Shown: piece by piece, positions 53,227 through 62,375 of the stretch
How positions within the stretch are numbered: the first letter of the stretch is position 1
Layout: every line of letters begins with the position of its first letter
Assembly (NCBI GenBank): GCA_016711405.1
Contig: JADJSZ010000033.1
Coordinates: forward strand, 1-64,000
DNA length: 64,000 bases
From: Candidatus Hadersleviella danica
GTDB lineage: Bacteria > Chloroflexota > Anaerolineae > Promineifilales > Promineifilaceae
Reading direction: 5' to 3'
The notes under the pieces: generated by a model
Told to the model about the DNA's origin: nothing
The model's input: the letters and a program-made list of their open reading frames with translations, nothing else
Databases searched by the model: none
Program-made: the position numbers and the translations under genes

Positions 53227-53260
53227 TTGTGAATTGTGAATTGGGAATGGTGAATTTTTA
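53225..53260. repeat. Short-word repeat, ATTGTGAATTG family
   Basis: ATTGTGAATTGTGAATTGGGAATGG words after the ALDH stop. Interrupted by the MITE-like element at 53263-53401 and resumed beyond it. Confidence 0.78.
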
Positions 53261-53409
53261 ATGGGTGTGTTTCATCTCAGTTGAAAGAGATAAAAGCTTG
53301 GGCACGAATTGCACGAAAAATCTCATTCGTGAAATTTGTGTAATTCGTGTCAAAAAAAGATTTACCCATAAAGGGTTCTCAACTCAAATGAAACACCCCC
53401 CTTTTTAAT
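53255..53409. mobile_element. MITE-like element with 8-bp target duplication
   Basis: A 139-bp element (53263-53401) bounded by imperfect inverted ends: GTGTTTCATCTCAGTTGA on the left and, on the opposite strand, GTGTTTCATTTGAGTTGA on the right (16 of 18 match). Identical TTTTTAAT flanks lie at 53255-53262 and 53402-53409. The interior has CACGAATTGCACGAA facing TTCGTG...TAATTCGTG. It encodes nothing. It lies within an ATTGTGAA repeat array, so its insertion is recent relative to that array. Confidence 0.65.
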
Positions 53410-53432
53410 TGTGAATGAGTCTGTGCGCCTTA

Positions 53433-53466
53433 AACGCCGTCCTTGACCAAGGGCGGCGTTTTTTGT
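53433..53466 (+). terminator. Rho-independent terminator after the ALDH gene
   Basis: AACGCCGTCCTTG faces AAGGGCGGCGTTTTTT with one G-T pair, followed by a T-run of six. 210 bases beyond the ALDH stop, because the MITE-like element lies between. Confidence 0.8.
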
Positions 53467-53574
53467 TGCCTGCTCCACTAATGCAGTTATTACATTTATC
53501 TTCCCCCCCCATGCCCTTCCTCACTACAACCCCCTCCCTAACCCATTTACAATCCCAAAAGAGATAAAGCTGTA

Positions 53575-53612
53575 AGCTCAATCCAAAATCTAAAATCCAA
53601 AATCCAAAATCC
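53575..53612. repeat. Short-word repeat, AAAATCTAAAATCC family
   Basis: CAATCCAAAATCTAAAATCCAAAATCC, ending two bases before the NuoE-like start. The 53227-53613 gap contains this, the terminator, the MITE-like element and the ATTGTGAA array. Confidence 0.82.
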
Positions 53613-53613
53613 C

Positions 53614-54144
53614 ATGTCCCATCCAGCCCCCACAAACCCCAAGAAATATGCCTACGTCGGCGACCCTCTGGCCGACCCGCCCCCGCCTGAGTTGATGGAA
53701 ATTTTCGACCATCATCGGGGCGAAAAGGATGCTCTGATAACTGTTCTTGAGGAAATTCAGCACCATTATGGTTATTTGCCCACCAAACAGTTGCAATATA
53801 CGGCCCGCGAACTTGGTTTTCCGCTGGCGCGGGTTTATGGAGTGGCCACTTTTTACAACCTGTTCCAGTTGGCCCCGCCCGGCCGTTACCAAGTGCGGGT
53901 GTGCAAAGGCACGGCCTGCCATGTCGGCCGCTCGGCCGAAATCCTCACCCAGCTCAAAGCCAAACTCGGCATAGATGAAGACGAAACCACGGCCGACCGC
54001 CTCATCACCCTCCAAACCGTCGCCTGTGTCGGAGCTTGTAGCCTCGCCCCCGTCGTCGTCATCAACGACCGCACCCTCGGCCGCATGACCCCCGAGCAAG
54101 TGTGGGAAGCGATTGAGAAATTGCAGAAAGAAGCCAGTGATTAG
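53614..54144 (+). CDS. nuoE: NuoE-like [2Fe-2S] subunit of NAD-dependent formate dehydrogenase
   Basis: 176 aa. The N-terminal helical part (DALITVLEEIQHHYGYLPT) and a thioredoxin-like domain with VRVCKGTACHVGRS and VACVGACSLAPVVVIND, giving the four Cys of one [2Fe-2S] cluster. Homologous to NuoE/HoxE/FdsG. Followed by NuoF- and FdhF-like genes, so it serves in a soluble NAD-linked formate dehydrogenase rather than in complex I. Electron transfer to NAD would pass from this subunit through the NuoF-like one. Confidence 0.94.
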   Translation: MSHPAPTNPKKYAYVGDPLADPPPPELMEIFDHHRGEKDALITVLEEIQHHYGYLPTKQLQYTARELGFPLARVYGVATFYNLFQLAPPGRYQVRVCKGTACHVGRSAEILTQLKAKLGIDEDETTADRLITLQTVACVGACSLAPVVVINDRTLGRMTPEQVWEAIEKLQKEASD

Positions 54145-54145
54145 T

Positions 54146-54222
54146 GGCAGAGGGGGAGGAGCGGAGAACATAACAACCCGCCCTCAATTACCACTAGCCA
54201 CTAACCACTAGCCACTCACCAA
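54146..54222. repeat. Short-word repeat, CCACTAGCCACTAACC family
   Basis: ACCACTAGCCACTAACCACTAGCCACTCACC words just before the NuoF-like start; the right arm of the AGTGGTTAGTG family, with AGTGATTAGTGG at its left end (54136-54147). Confidence 0.82.
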
Positions 54223-54226
54223 CCCC

Positions 54227-55798
54227 ATGCGTAAAACAAAAATCAAACTCATCCGCATCGGCATGTCCACCAGCGACATCGCCTCGGGCGCGGCCGATAC
54301 CCACCACGCCCTGCAAAACTACATCCAGCATCGCGGGCTAGACATTCCCATCCTGCAAACTGGCTCACTGGGGGCGTGCCACCGCGAGCCATTGGTGGAG
54401 ATTGTCACCGATGAGCAATCCTATTTATACGGCCCGATCACGGCCGAGCGTGTGCGCCCCATTTTGAACCAGCACCTTGGCTCGGGCGAACGAGGCATTT
54501 CCCCCGAATGGGTGGTCAGCCAATACAGCGACCGACGCGACTACCCCTTCCTGCAAAAACAGGTACGCGTCACCACCCAACTGTGCGGCCTCATCAACCC
54601 CTTTTCCCTTGATGATTATTTAGCCCACGATGGCTACAAAGCATGGGAACGCGCCCTCACCTTGGCCCCCAGCGAGGTGGTGGAGATGGTTAAAGCGTCG
54701 AAGTTGCGCGGCCGTGGCGGGGCTGGCTACCCCACGGGCAACAAATGGGGCTACATCGCCAGCAAAAACATCACCCCCAAATACTTTATTTGCAATGCCG
54801 ACGAAGGCGACCCCGGCGCGTTTATGGATCGGGCCATGATTGAAGGCGACCCCCATCGTCTCCTCGAGGGAATGTTGATTGCGGGCTACGCCACAGGAGC
54901 CACACGGGGCTACATTTACATCCGCGCCGAATATCCGCTGGCCGTGCGCGCCCTGCGCCACGCCATTCGCCAAATCGAAGAGCGGGGTCTGCTCGGCCCC
55001 AACGCCTTTGGCCAAGGCAAGCCCTATGACATCATCATCAAAGAAGGGGCAGGTGCATTCGTCTGCGGTGAAGAGACGGCGCTCATGCACTCCATCGAGG
55101 GGTTGCGCGGCGTGCCCTCTATGCGGCCGCCCTACCCGGCCGAGCGCGGCCTGTGGGGCTACCCCAGCAACATCAACAACGTCGAGACGCTCTGTAGCAT
55201 TCCCACCATTTTGCTCAAAGGGCCAGAGTGGTTCGCCAGCATTGGCACGGCCAAGAGCGGCGGCACGAAGGCGTTTGCACTGGCAGGGTCTATTCGCAAA
55301 TCGGGCTTGGTGGAAGTGCCACTGGGAACCAGCCTGCACGAACTAATTTTTGACATGGCGGGAGGCTGTGCCGATGGACACACCCTGAAAGGCATTCAAT
55401 TGGGTGGCCCCTCGGGCGGCTGTATCCCCGCCCACCTGCTTGATTTGCCGATTGATTACGAAGAGCTTTCCGCCACAGGGGCCATCATGGGGTCGGGCGG
55501 CATGATTGCCATAGACGACACCACCTCGATGGTGGCGTTTGCCCGCTATTTTCTCAACTTCACCCAAGAGGAATCGTGTGGCAAATGTGTCCCTTGCCGG
55601 GTTGGTACGCGGAAAATGCTCAACATTTTGGACAAGATTTTGGCGCACAAAGCGACTTCGGCCGACCTTGACCGCCTGCGCGGGCTGTGCCACACCGTCG
55701 GCAAAGCCTCGCTCTGCGGCCTCGGCCAAACAGCCCCCAACCCCGTCCTGACCACCTTGCGGTATTTTGAGGAAGAGTATTTAGCGTTGTTGAATTAG
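54227..55798 (+). CDS. nuoF: NuoF-like NADH/FMN subunit of formate dehydrogenase
   Basis: 523 aa. N-terminal thioredoxin-like region (GSLGACHREPLVEI), then the FMN/NADH core: KLRGRGGAGYPTGNKW, ICNADEGDPGAFMDR, GAGAFVCGEETALMHS, and the [4Fe-4S] motif ESCGKCVPCRVGTRKM. It transfers electrons between the iron-sulfur chain and NAD. The length and fused N-terminal domain match HoxF/HndC/FdsB. Acts with the NuoE-like and FdhF proteins encoded next to it. Downstream is a palindromic ACTGAAAGACTG repeat. Confidence 0.95.
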   Translation: MRKTKIKLIRIGMSTSDIASGAADTHHALQNYIQHRGLDIPILQTGSLGACHREPLVEIVTDEQSYLYGPITAERVRPILNQHLGSGERGISPEWVVSQYSDRRDYPFLQKQVRVTTQLCGLINPFSLDDYLAHDGYKAWERALTLAPSEVVEMVKASKLRGRGGAGYPTGNKWGYIASKNITPKYFICNADEGDPGAFMDRAMIEGDPHRLLEGMLIAGYATGATRGYIYIRAEYPLAVRALRHAIRQIEERGLLGPNAFGQGKPYDIIIKEGAGAFVCGEETALMHSIEGLRGVPSMRPPYPAERGLWGYPSNINNVETLCSIPTILLKGPEWFASIGTAKSGGTKAFALAGSIRKSGLVEVPLGTSLHELIFDMAGGCADGHTLKGIQLGGPSGGCIPAHLLDLPIDYEELSATGAIMGSGGMIAIDDTTSMVAFARYFLNFTQEESCGKCVPCRVGTRKMLNILDKILAHKATSADLDRLRGLCHTVGKASLCGLGQTAPNPVLTTLRYFEEEYLALLN

Positions 55799-55884
55799 TC
55801 TATCAGCCTGTCAGTCTTTCAGTCTGTCAGCTATGCGCTGAACGGCTGAGAGACTGAACGACTGAACGACTGAAAGACTGAGGA
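55799..55884. repeat. Palindromic short-word repeat, GACTGAACGACTGA family
   Basis: Left CAGTCTTTCAGT and right ACTGAAAGACTG are exact reverse complements at the ends of GTCAGTC and GACTGAAC arrays. Lies between the NuoF- and FdhF-like genes, ending eight bases before the FdhF start. Confidence 0.92.
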
Positions 55885-55891
55885 AAAACCC

Positions 55892-58749
55892 ATGCCCACA
55901 CTAACCATTAACGGCCGTGAAATCACCGTTCAGCCCAACACCACCGTGTTAGACGCGGCGCTTGCCCACGACATAGACATCCCCCGCCTGTGCCACCACC
56001 CCGAGTTAAAACCATCGGGCGGGTGTCGGCTGTGCATGGTGGAGATAGACGGCCGACCCAATCCCCAGCCCAGTTGTGGCCTCATCGCCCAAGATGGCAT
56101 GAACATCCACACCGAAACGGAACAACTCCACGCCCTGCGCCACGACATCATTGATTTGTTCGTCTCCGACCATCCCCTTGTGTGCGCCAGTTGCGACAAA
56201 AACGGTCACTGCGATTTACAAAAATACGCCTACCAATACGACATCACCGAAACCAGCTACGATTTTGAGCTGTCGCGCACGCTCTACCAAGACGACAACC
56301 CATTTTTTATCCGCGACCACCAGATGTGCATCTTGTGCGCCAAATGCGTGCGCGTGTGCGATGAGGTGGTGGGGGCGAATGCGATAGATTTAATCGGCCG
56401 TGGCTTCAACAGCCAAGTTGCCACCCCCTTCAATGGCCCCATGATAGACTCCTCCTGCGTCTTTTGCGGGAGTTGCGTACAGGTCTGCCCCACGGCCGCG
56501 CTGTTGCCCAAATCCCGCGTCCGCCAAGGGCGGGAATGGGAACTGCAACGGCAAAAATCCATCTGCGGTTATTGCGGCGTGGGGTGCGGCGTGGAATACG
56601 CCCTCAAAGACGGGCACGAAGGCGCTCCGCCCCATATCGTCTATGCCCAAGGGTACGCTGGTGCTCCTGCCAACGGCGAATTTTTATGCGTGAAGGGGCG
56701 CTACGGCTGGGACTTTGCCACCAGCCCCGACCGGCTCACCGAGCCGCTTATCCGCAAAGATTTGGCCCATGAATTGGGATTGAGCGACGAGGCGTGGACA
56801 TTGCCCGAGCAAAGCGTGCTCAAGGGCAAAGGCAACAGCCTCAAAAATTACGTGGCCGTGGATTGGGAGCGGGCGATGAGCATCGTCACCGACAAACTGG
56901 CCGCCATCTACACCGAATACGGGGCGGATGCGCTGGCGGGTTTGGCCAGTGCCCGTTGCACCAACGAAGACAATTACCTGTTCCAAAAACTGTTCCGGGC
57001 CACCTTGGGCACGAACAACGTAGACCATTGCGCCCGCTTGTGCCACGCCAGCACCGTGGCGGGCTTGGCGCAATCGTTTGGCAGTGGGGCGATGACCAAC
57101 TCCATCGCCGAAATTCGCCACGCCGACTGTATTTTTGTGACGGGGTCGAACACCTCCGAATCCCATCCCGTGATTAGCTACGAGGTGGTTCGCGCCGTGA
57201 AGAGCGGGGCGAGCCTGATTGTGGTAGACCCGCGCAGAATCCCGCTGGTGGATCATGCGACGCTCTTCCTGCCCGCCAAGCCGGGCACCGACGGCCATAT
57301 CTTCATGGCCATGATGCACGTCATTTTGCGCGAGGGATGGGCGGATGAGGAGTTCATCCGCACCCGTACCGAGGGGTTTGAGGCATTTGCGGGCAGTGTG
57401 GAGATGCACACGCCTGAAACGGCCGCGCTCATCTCGGGCGTGCCCGCCGAACTCATCGAACAAGCGGCGCGGCTGTACGCCTTGGGCGAGCGGCAATCGG
57501 GCACATCCCATTATGGCGCGGCCGAACGCGGCCGTTCGACCATCCTCTACGCGATGGGCATTACCCAGCGGCGCAACGGCACCGATTTGGTCATGACCCT
57601 TGCCAACTTGTCCATGCTCTGCGGCCAAATCGGCAAACCCAGCACGGGCGTAAACCCGTTGCGCGGCCAATCGAACGTGCAGGGGGCATGTGATGTGGGG
57701 TGTTTGCCCAACGTCTTGCCCGGCTATCAGGCCGTGGCCGATGAGAGCAAGCGGCAAGCGGTAGGTAAGGTGTGGGGGGTGGAAGCATTGCCACCTAAGC
57801 CGGGTCTGACCATTGTGGAAATGATGCGCGCGGCCGAAGAAAAGCAGATTCGGGGCATGTATGTCATGGGCGAAAACCCCATGCTCTCGGACCCGAACAT
57901 TGGCCATGTGGAAACGGCCATTCGCGCCCTCGATTTTCTGGTGGTGCAAGATATTTTCCTGAGTGAGACGGCCGAACTGGCTCATGTCATCCTCCCCGCG
58001 ACAGCTTCGCTCGAGAAAGAGGGCACGTTTACCAACACCGAACGGCGGGTGCAACTGTTCGCCCCCGTGTTGCCCGCCCCCGGCCTTGCGCGGGATGATT
58101 GGCAGGTGGTGGCGGAACTCGGCCAGCGGTTGGCGGCTAAGTTGGGGCAAACGACGGTTCGTTGGCAGTATGGCTCCACGGCCGAGGTAATGTCTGAATT
58201 GGCCGCTTCGGCACCGATTTATGGGGGCATCGCTCACGGCCGGTTGCCCGGCAAGGGCTGACATGGCCGTGCCCCACGGCCGAGCACCCCGGCACGCCCA
58301 TCTTGCACACCACCCAATTCTCCCGTGGCTTGGGCATGTTTAAGGCCATTAAGGCTCAAGTGCAAGCCGAAGAACCCGATGCAGAGTACCCGCTCATCCT
58401 GACCACGGGGCGCATCCTCTATCATTACCATACGGGCACGATGACCCGCAGAAGTGAGCCGCTGAATTGGCGGGAATCGCGGGGGTATGTGGAGGTGAAC
58501 GAGGTGGATGCGGCCAATGCCAACATCCGCGATGGTGGCTGGATGGTTGTCCACAGCCGGCGCGGCGAGGTGCGCGCCCAAGCCCGCATCACCGACCGAG
58601 TGGCTCCCGGCACGATTTTCCTGTCGTTCCACTGGAAGGAGGCTCCCGCCAACTTGTTGACGCAAGACCACACGCTAGACCCCGTGGCTAAAATTCCCGA
58701 GTTTAAGGTGTGTGCGGTGCGGATTGAAGGCTCGGGGCGGGGGCGGTAG
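55892..58749 (+). CDS. fdhF: Formate dehydrogenase, molybdopterin subunit with NuoG-like N-terminus (frameshifted)
   Basis: About 952 aa. NuoG-like N-terminus: [2Fe-2S] ligands CRLCMVE, the HxxxCxxCxxxxxC cluster (HPLVCASCDKNGHC), and two ferredoxin motifs (CILCAKCVRVC, CVFCGSCVQVC). Molybdopterin part: [4Fe-4S] ICGYCGVGC, and DHCARLCHAST with Cys at the position of selenocysteine. Conserved GQSNVQGACDVG follows. A frame change near 58258 separates the last domain, which continues as GLTWPCPTAEHPGTPILH to 58749. It oxidises formate to CO2, probably cytoplasmic and NAD-linked. Confidence 0.92.
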
Positions 58750-58751
58750 TG

Positions 58752-58830
58752 ATAGAGAGTAGTGAGAGTAAAGTGGAAGGTGAAAGGGGGGCGGGACGCT
58801 TCTCCTTTTACATTTTACTTTAACTTTTTA
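58752..58830. repeat. Palindromic short-word repeat, GTGAAAGG family
   Basis: GAGAGTAGTGAGAGTAAAGTGGAAGGTGAAAGG faces TTTTACATTTTACTTTAACTTTTTAC. It borders the suspect G/C block; a strong hairpin here might have provoked the sequencing failure. Confidence 0.75.
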
Positions 58831-59340
58831 CGCGCCCCCCCCCCCCCCCCGGGCGCCGCCCGGCCGCGGCGGGCCGCGGGGGGCCCCCCGCGCGGGGCGG
58901 CCGCCGGGGCCCCGCGCCCGGGGCCCCCGCCGCCGCCCCCGCCCGGGCGGCGGGGGGGGCCGGCCGGCGCCCCCCGCCCCCCCCGGCCCCCCCCCCCCCC
59001 CCGGGCCCCGCGGGGGCGCGGGGCCGGCCGCCCGCGCCCCCGGGGGGGGCCGGGGCCGCCCCGCCCCCGGCCCCGGGCCCCGCCGGGGCCCCGGGGGCCC
59101 CCCGCGCCCCCCGGGGGGGAGGGCGCGCGCGGCGCGGGCCCCCCGGGCGGCCGGCCCCGCCCGGGGGGGGAGGCCCCCCCCGCCGGCGGGGGCGGGGGGG
59201 GCCCGCCGGGGGCGCGGCGCCGCCCCGGGGGGGGGGGGGGCGCCCCCCCCCCCCGCGGGGCCCCGGCGGGGGGGGCGGGGGGGGGCGCCCCCCCCCCCGG
59301 GGGGGGGGGCGCCCCCCCCCCCCCCCCCCCGGCCCCCCCC
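58831..59340. other. 510-bp almost pure G/C block, probable artefact
   Basis: Only two A (59120, 59171) and no T in about 510 bases, with runs of up to about 20 C. The flanks have normal composition. No protein, RNA or repeat is supported. It stands where the 5' end of the formate-channel gene should be. I consider it a low-quality or dark-cycle artefact rather than genomic DNA. Confidence 0.8.
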
Positions 59341-59354
59341 AGGTATATCATTGA

Positions 59355-60230
59355 GCAACACCACAACAACCTCAACTCCCTCCCATCAATTTTGATGCGT
59401 TAGTGCCGGCCGATATGGCGGGCAAGGCGGCGGCCGTGGGGGTGGCCAAAGCCAACTTGGGCGCGTACCGTATGTTCGCCTTGGCCGTGCTGGCCGGGGC
59501 GTTTATCAGCATGGGAGCCATTTTTGCCACGACCGTGAGCGCAGGCAGTGGGGCGTTGCCCTATGGGGTGGCGCGGTTGCTGGCAGGGCTGGTCTTCAGC
59601 CTCGGCCTGATTTTGGTCATTGTCGGCGGGGCGGAACTGTTTACAGGCAATAATTTAATTGTGATGGCTCTCGTGGAGGGCAAGGTGACGCTGGCGCAGT
59701 TGCTCCGCAATTGGGCGATTGTCTATGTGGGCAACTTTGTGGGGTCTATTGGCACGGCCGTTATGCTCTACCTGAGCGACCAATACACCTTTGGCGGCGG
59801 GAGCATTGGGCTGACTGCCCTGAACACGGCCAACCACAAGGCCAGCCTCGACTTTGTGCCCGCCCTGATGTTGGGCATTTTGTGCAACGCCTTGGTCTGC
59901 ATGGCCGTCTGGCTGTGTATGAGCGCCCGCACGACAACGGACAAAATCCTCTCGATTGTGCCGCCCATCACCGCCTTTGTGGCGGCCGGCTTTGAACATA
60001 GCATTGCCAACATGTACTTCATCCCCGTCGGTTTGTTCATTAAAAATGGGGCGGATGGGGCGTTTTGGGGGGCGATTGGGAAAACGGCCGCTGACTTCCC
60101 TGACCTAACATGGGGCAATTTCTTCGTGGCCAACCTGATTCCCGTCACCATCGGCAACATTATTGGTGGGGTGGTGATGGTTGGCTTGATTTACTGGTTT
60201 ATCTATTTGCGGCCGAAGTGGACGGCATAA
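59355..60230 (+). CDS. focA: Formate/nitrite transporter family channel (start missing)
   Basis: Formate channel of the FNT family, homopentamer with six helices per chain. NFDALVPADMAGKAAAVGVA (from 59388) corresponds to the conserved FNT N-terminus, and GAELFTGNNLIVMALVEGK and GFEHSIANMYFIPVG are typical; the last contains the central His. In frame, an upstream TGA lies at 59352-59354 and no usable start codon is found before GTG 59403, which is inside the conserved N-terminus. A TTG at 59351 would need a one-base frame change. The start was probably lost in the suspect block. Its position after fdhF indicates formate import or export. Confidence 0.85.
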   Translation, partial: ATPQQPQLPPINFDALVPADMAGKAAAVGVAKANLGAYRMFALAVLAGAFISMGAIFATTVSAGSGALPYGVARLLAGLVFSLGLILVIVGGAELFTGNNLIVMALVEGKVTLAQLLRNWAIVYVGNFVGSIGTAVMLYLSDQYTFGGGSIGLTALNTANHKASLDFVPALMLGILCNALVCMAVWLCMSARTTTDKILSIVPPITAFVAAGFEHSIANMYFIPVGLFIKNGADGAFWGAIGKTAADFPDLTWGNFFVANLIPVTIGNIIGGVVMVGLIYWFIYLRPKWTA

Positions 60231-60322
60231 AAGTTACTCGTTATTGGTTGGGGGGGGGCCAACATATTCGTTATTCTGGTTGGTAAATTAGGCGCCAATA
60301 ACGAATAACCAGTAACCAATCT
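60230..60322. repeat. Palindromic short-word repeat, GTTATTCGTTATTGG family
   Basis: ACTCGTTATTGGTTGG and TATTCGTTATTCTGG words face AATAACGAATAACCAGTAACCAATC. Right arm encodes the C-terminus YWLFVIGA of the DinB-like protein. Confidence 0.87.
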
Positions 60323-60827
60323 CAAACTCATTCGTGGGTTTTTCTAAAAGCACCCCCCAACCCCCAAACAGGACAAAGTTGCGCAAGGACAAAATCGCCC
60401 CAAGGTGCATTCCTTCGTGGAAGGTGTTGAAGATGATCGCTTCATCCACATTTTGGAGGCGCACCCCTGTGCTGGTGGTGTAATCCTGATAGGTAGTGAA
60501 TTTGCCAGCGGCGTAATCGGCGGCCAACTGCTCCCCTTGCACGGGGATGAGGGCGATGAGTTCGTCTAAATCGGGTGGGGCGGCCCAATCGGCGGGGGAT
60601 GTGCCGGGGCGGTACATGCGGTTTTGCTCGGCCGTGGTGGTCATCGGCAAGCCGCTCAGGCGGTAGGTGAGGCTCTGTTGCACGCTAAGGATGTGGCCTA
60701 AATTCCATGCGATGTTGTTGTCGAAACCAGTGGGAATGGCCAGCATTTGCTCGGCCGTTAGCCCCTGCACCGCAAGGGCGAGGAGCTTGCGCGTTTGGCG
60801 GAAGGTGTCAATGGCGGTTGTGGTCAT
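60288..60827 (-). CDS. DinB-superfamily protein
   Basis: 179 aa. Four-helix bundle of the DinB/YfiT-like family. Candidate metal-binding His residues are in IAWNLGHILSVQQ and IFNTFHEGMHLGAIL. Members include thiol transferases and unknown proteins; function is not predictable here. ATG 60827 is preferred over a longer frame that translates a repeat. The last eight residues are encoded by a GTTATTCG-type repeat rather than by conserved sequence. Confidence 0.86.
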   Translation of the reverse strand: MTTTAIDTFRQTRKLLALAVQGLTAEQMLAIPTGFDNNIAWNLGHILSVQQSLTYRLSGLPMTTTAEQNRMYRPGTSPADWAAPPDLDELIALIPVQGEQLAADYAAGKFTTYQDYTTSTGVRLQNVDEAIIFNTFHEGMHLGAILSLRNFVLFGGWGVLLEKPTNEFEIGYWLFVIGA

Positions 60828-60841
60828 GTGGTTCCTTGGGG

Positions 60842-60922
60842 AGCAAAAGGTGAAAAGTGAGAAGTAAAAAGTGAGTGGCTCGCTGACCACTCACTTTTTA
60901 CTTCTCACTTTTCACTTCTCAC
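60842..60922. repeat. Palindromic short-word repeat, GTGAAAAG family
   Basis: AAGGTGAAAAGTGAGAAGTAAAAAGTGAG faces CACTCACTTTTTACTTCTCACTTTTCACTTCTCAC; stem of more than 25 bp. The clearest hairpin of its family. Confidence 0.93.
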
Positions 60923-60928
60923 TGCATT

Positions 60929-62134
60929 TTATTCAGCCAACCAAACATCCGCATCATAGGCGGGCATTTCACAGCGCATAGCGCGGTCTTTGCGCTCGCC
61001 AAGGGCGTAACTCGCTTGCATCAGTTGGTGGATTTGGGAGATGCCTTCGTAAATGCAAGCGCTCTTTGTGTTGCGCAAGTGCCGCTCTACGTTGTACTCA
61101 TCCGAATAGCCATACGCGCCGTGGATTTGGACGGCATCGTTGGCGGCGCGGTTGGCCGCTTCGGTGCAGAACCATTTGGCCATGCTCGTCTCGCGGGTGT
61201 TGCGGATGCCCTGATTTTTGAGCCAGCCCGCTTTCCAGACCAGCAATTCGCCCATGTCGAGGCTTTGTTGCATGTTGGCCAACATCTGTTGCACGAGTTG
61301 GTACTCGGCAATGGGTCGGCCGAATGTCTTCCGTTGCTTGGCGTAAGCCATCGACTCATCCAAACAGGCGCGAATTACACCAACAGCCCCGGCCGCCACC
61401 CCATAGCGGGCATTGTCGAGGGCGCTCATGGCAATCTTAAACCCTTCGCCCACCTCGCCCAGCACATGGCTGGCGGGGACGCGCACTTCGTCCATGCTCA
61501 CCCAGCCTGTGTTGCTGGCGTGAACGCCCATCTTGCCTTCGATAGAACCTGTGGTCAGCCCTTTCCAGCCGCGCTCCAAAATGAAGGCGGTGATGCCATT
61601 CGCCCCTTGGGCAGGGTCGGTTTTGGCAAAGACGAGGAAACGGTCAGCTACATTGGAGAGGGTGATCCACATTTTTTCGCCGCTGACGAGGTAATCATCC
61701 CCATCTTTGCGGGCGTGGCTCTTCATGCCTGCCACATCCGACCCTGCATCGGGTTCGGTGAGGCCGAAGCAGGCGATTTTTTCGCCTGTGGCCAGCGGAG
61801 GCAAAAATTCCTCTTTTTGCTTGTCGGTTCCCCATTGGAAGATGGGCAGGGCGTGGAGGCCCAAATGGACGGCAATGGTCTCGCGCACGGAGGAATCGCC
61901 GTATTCCAGCCCTTCAGACAAGATGCCGAGGGCGAGATAATCCATGCCTGCCCCGCCGTAGCGGACGGGCAAACAAACACCCAGAAAGCCAAGGGCGGCC
62001 ATTTTGGGGAGTAGTTCGTGGGGGTAGGTGTGATTGCGGTCGTGTTCTTTGATGATGGGCATGACTTCTTTGCGGGTGAAGTTATAGACCATCTCACGAA
62101 TCATTTTGTGGTCGTCAGAAAGTGTAAAATCCAT
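60929..62134 (-). CDS. Acyl-CoA dehydrogenase
   Basis: 401 aa. FAD enzyme of beta-oxidation. Conserved blocks: IACFGLTEPDAGSD, GEKMWITLSNVAD, FGRPIAEYQLVQQMLA and the C-terminal AVQIHGAYGYSDEYNVERHL and CIYEGISQI, with the likely catalytic Glu in YEG. ATG 62134 follows AGAGGTAATACA, a reasonable ribosome site; a longer frame adds 20 residues without support. Chain-length specificity cannot be told. Electron-transfer flavoprotein genes are not in the window. Confidence 0.94.
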   Translation of the reverse strand: MDFTLSDDHKMIREMVYNFTRKEVMPIIKEHDRNHTYPHELLPKMAALGFLGVCLPVRYGGAGMDYLALGILSEGLEYGDSSVRETIAVHLGLHALPIFQWGTDKQKEEFLPPLATGEKIACFGLTEPDAGSDVAGMKSHARKDGDDYLVSGEKMWITLSNVADRFLVFAKTDPAQGANGITAFILERGWKGLTTGSIEGKMGVHASNTGWVSMDEVRVPASHVLGEVGEGFKIAMSALDNARYGVAAGAVGVIRACLDESMAYAKQRKTFGRPIAEYQLVQQMLANMQQSLDMGELLVWKAGWLKNQGIRNTRETSMAKWFCTEAANRAANDAVQIHGAYGYSDEYNVERHLRNTKSACIYEGISQIHQLMQASYALGERKDRAMRCEMPAYDADVWLAE

Positions 62135-62211
62135 TGTATTACCTCTTTGAGTTGGGAATGTGGGGGAATACGGCCGTATCTCGGCCGCACCCAAATTGTA
62201 GCTGAAATTTG

Positions 62212-62252
62212 GTAGGCTGGTTACTGGTTATTTGTTACTCGTTATTCGCAAC
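62212..62252. repeat. Short-word repeat, GGTTACTGGTTATTTG family
   Basis: TGGTTACTGGTTATTTGTTACTCGTTATTCGC words upstream of the acyl-CoA dehydrogenase; left arm only. Confidence 0.82.
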
Positions 62253-62326
62253 TTCCCCCTCGGCCGTGCGTACTATTTAATAACCCTCCAGAATGTGTCA
62301 CACCCTCATTCTGTGTCAGAACCAGC

Positions 62327-62361
62327 GGGAGGTGGGTTGTTAAACCCTCAACCCACCTCCC
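62327..62361. terminator. Strong hairpin between divergent genes
   Basis: GGGAGGTGGGTTG pairs exactly with CAACCCACCTCCC around TTAAACCCT and is followed by AGTTTGTTTCT. No gene on the plus strand ends nearby, so it may be a small-RNA terminator or insulator. The 62135-62443 gap also has a repeat and the promoter at 62376. Confidence 0.65.
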
Positions 62362-62375
62362 AGTTTGTTTCTCGT

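Noticed and set aside
56684..58264. 526-codon frame antisense to fdhF
   Set aside because: Shadow of a G+C-rich coding region; the sense strand carries all cluster-binding Cys motifs.
58762..59403. Long Pro/Gly/Arg-rich open frames on both strands
   Set aside because: They arise only because a G/C-only block cannot contain stop codons; there is no start context or homologous pattern.
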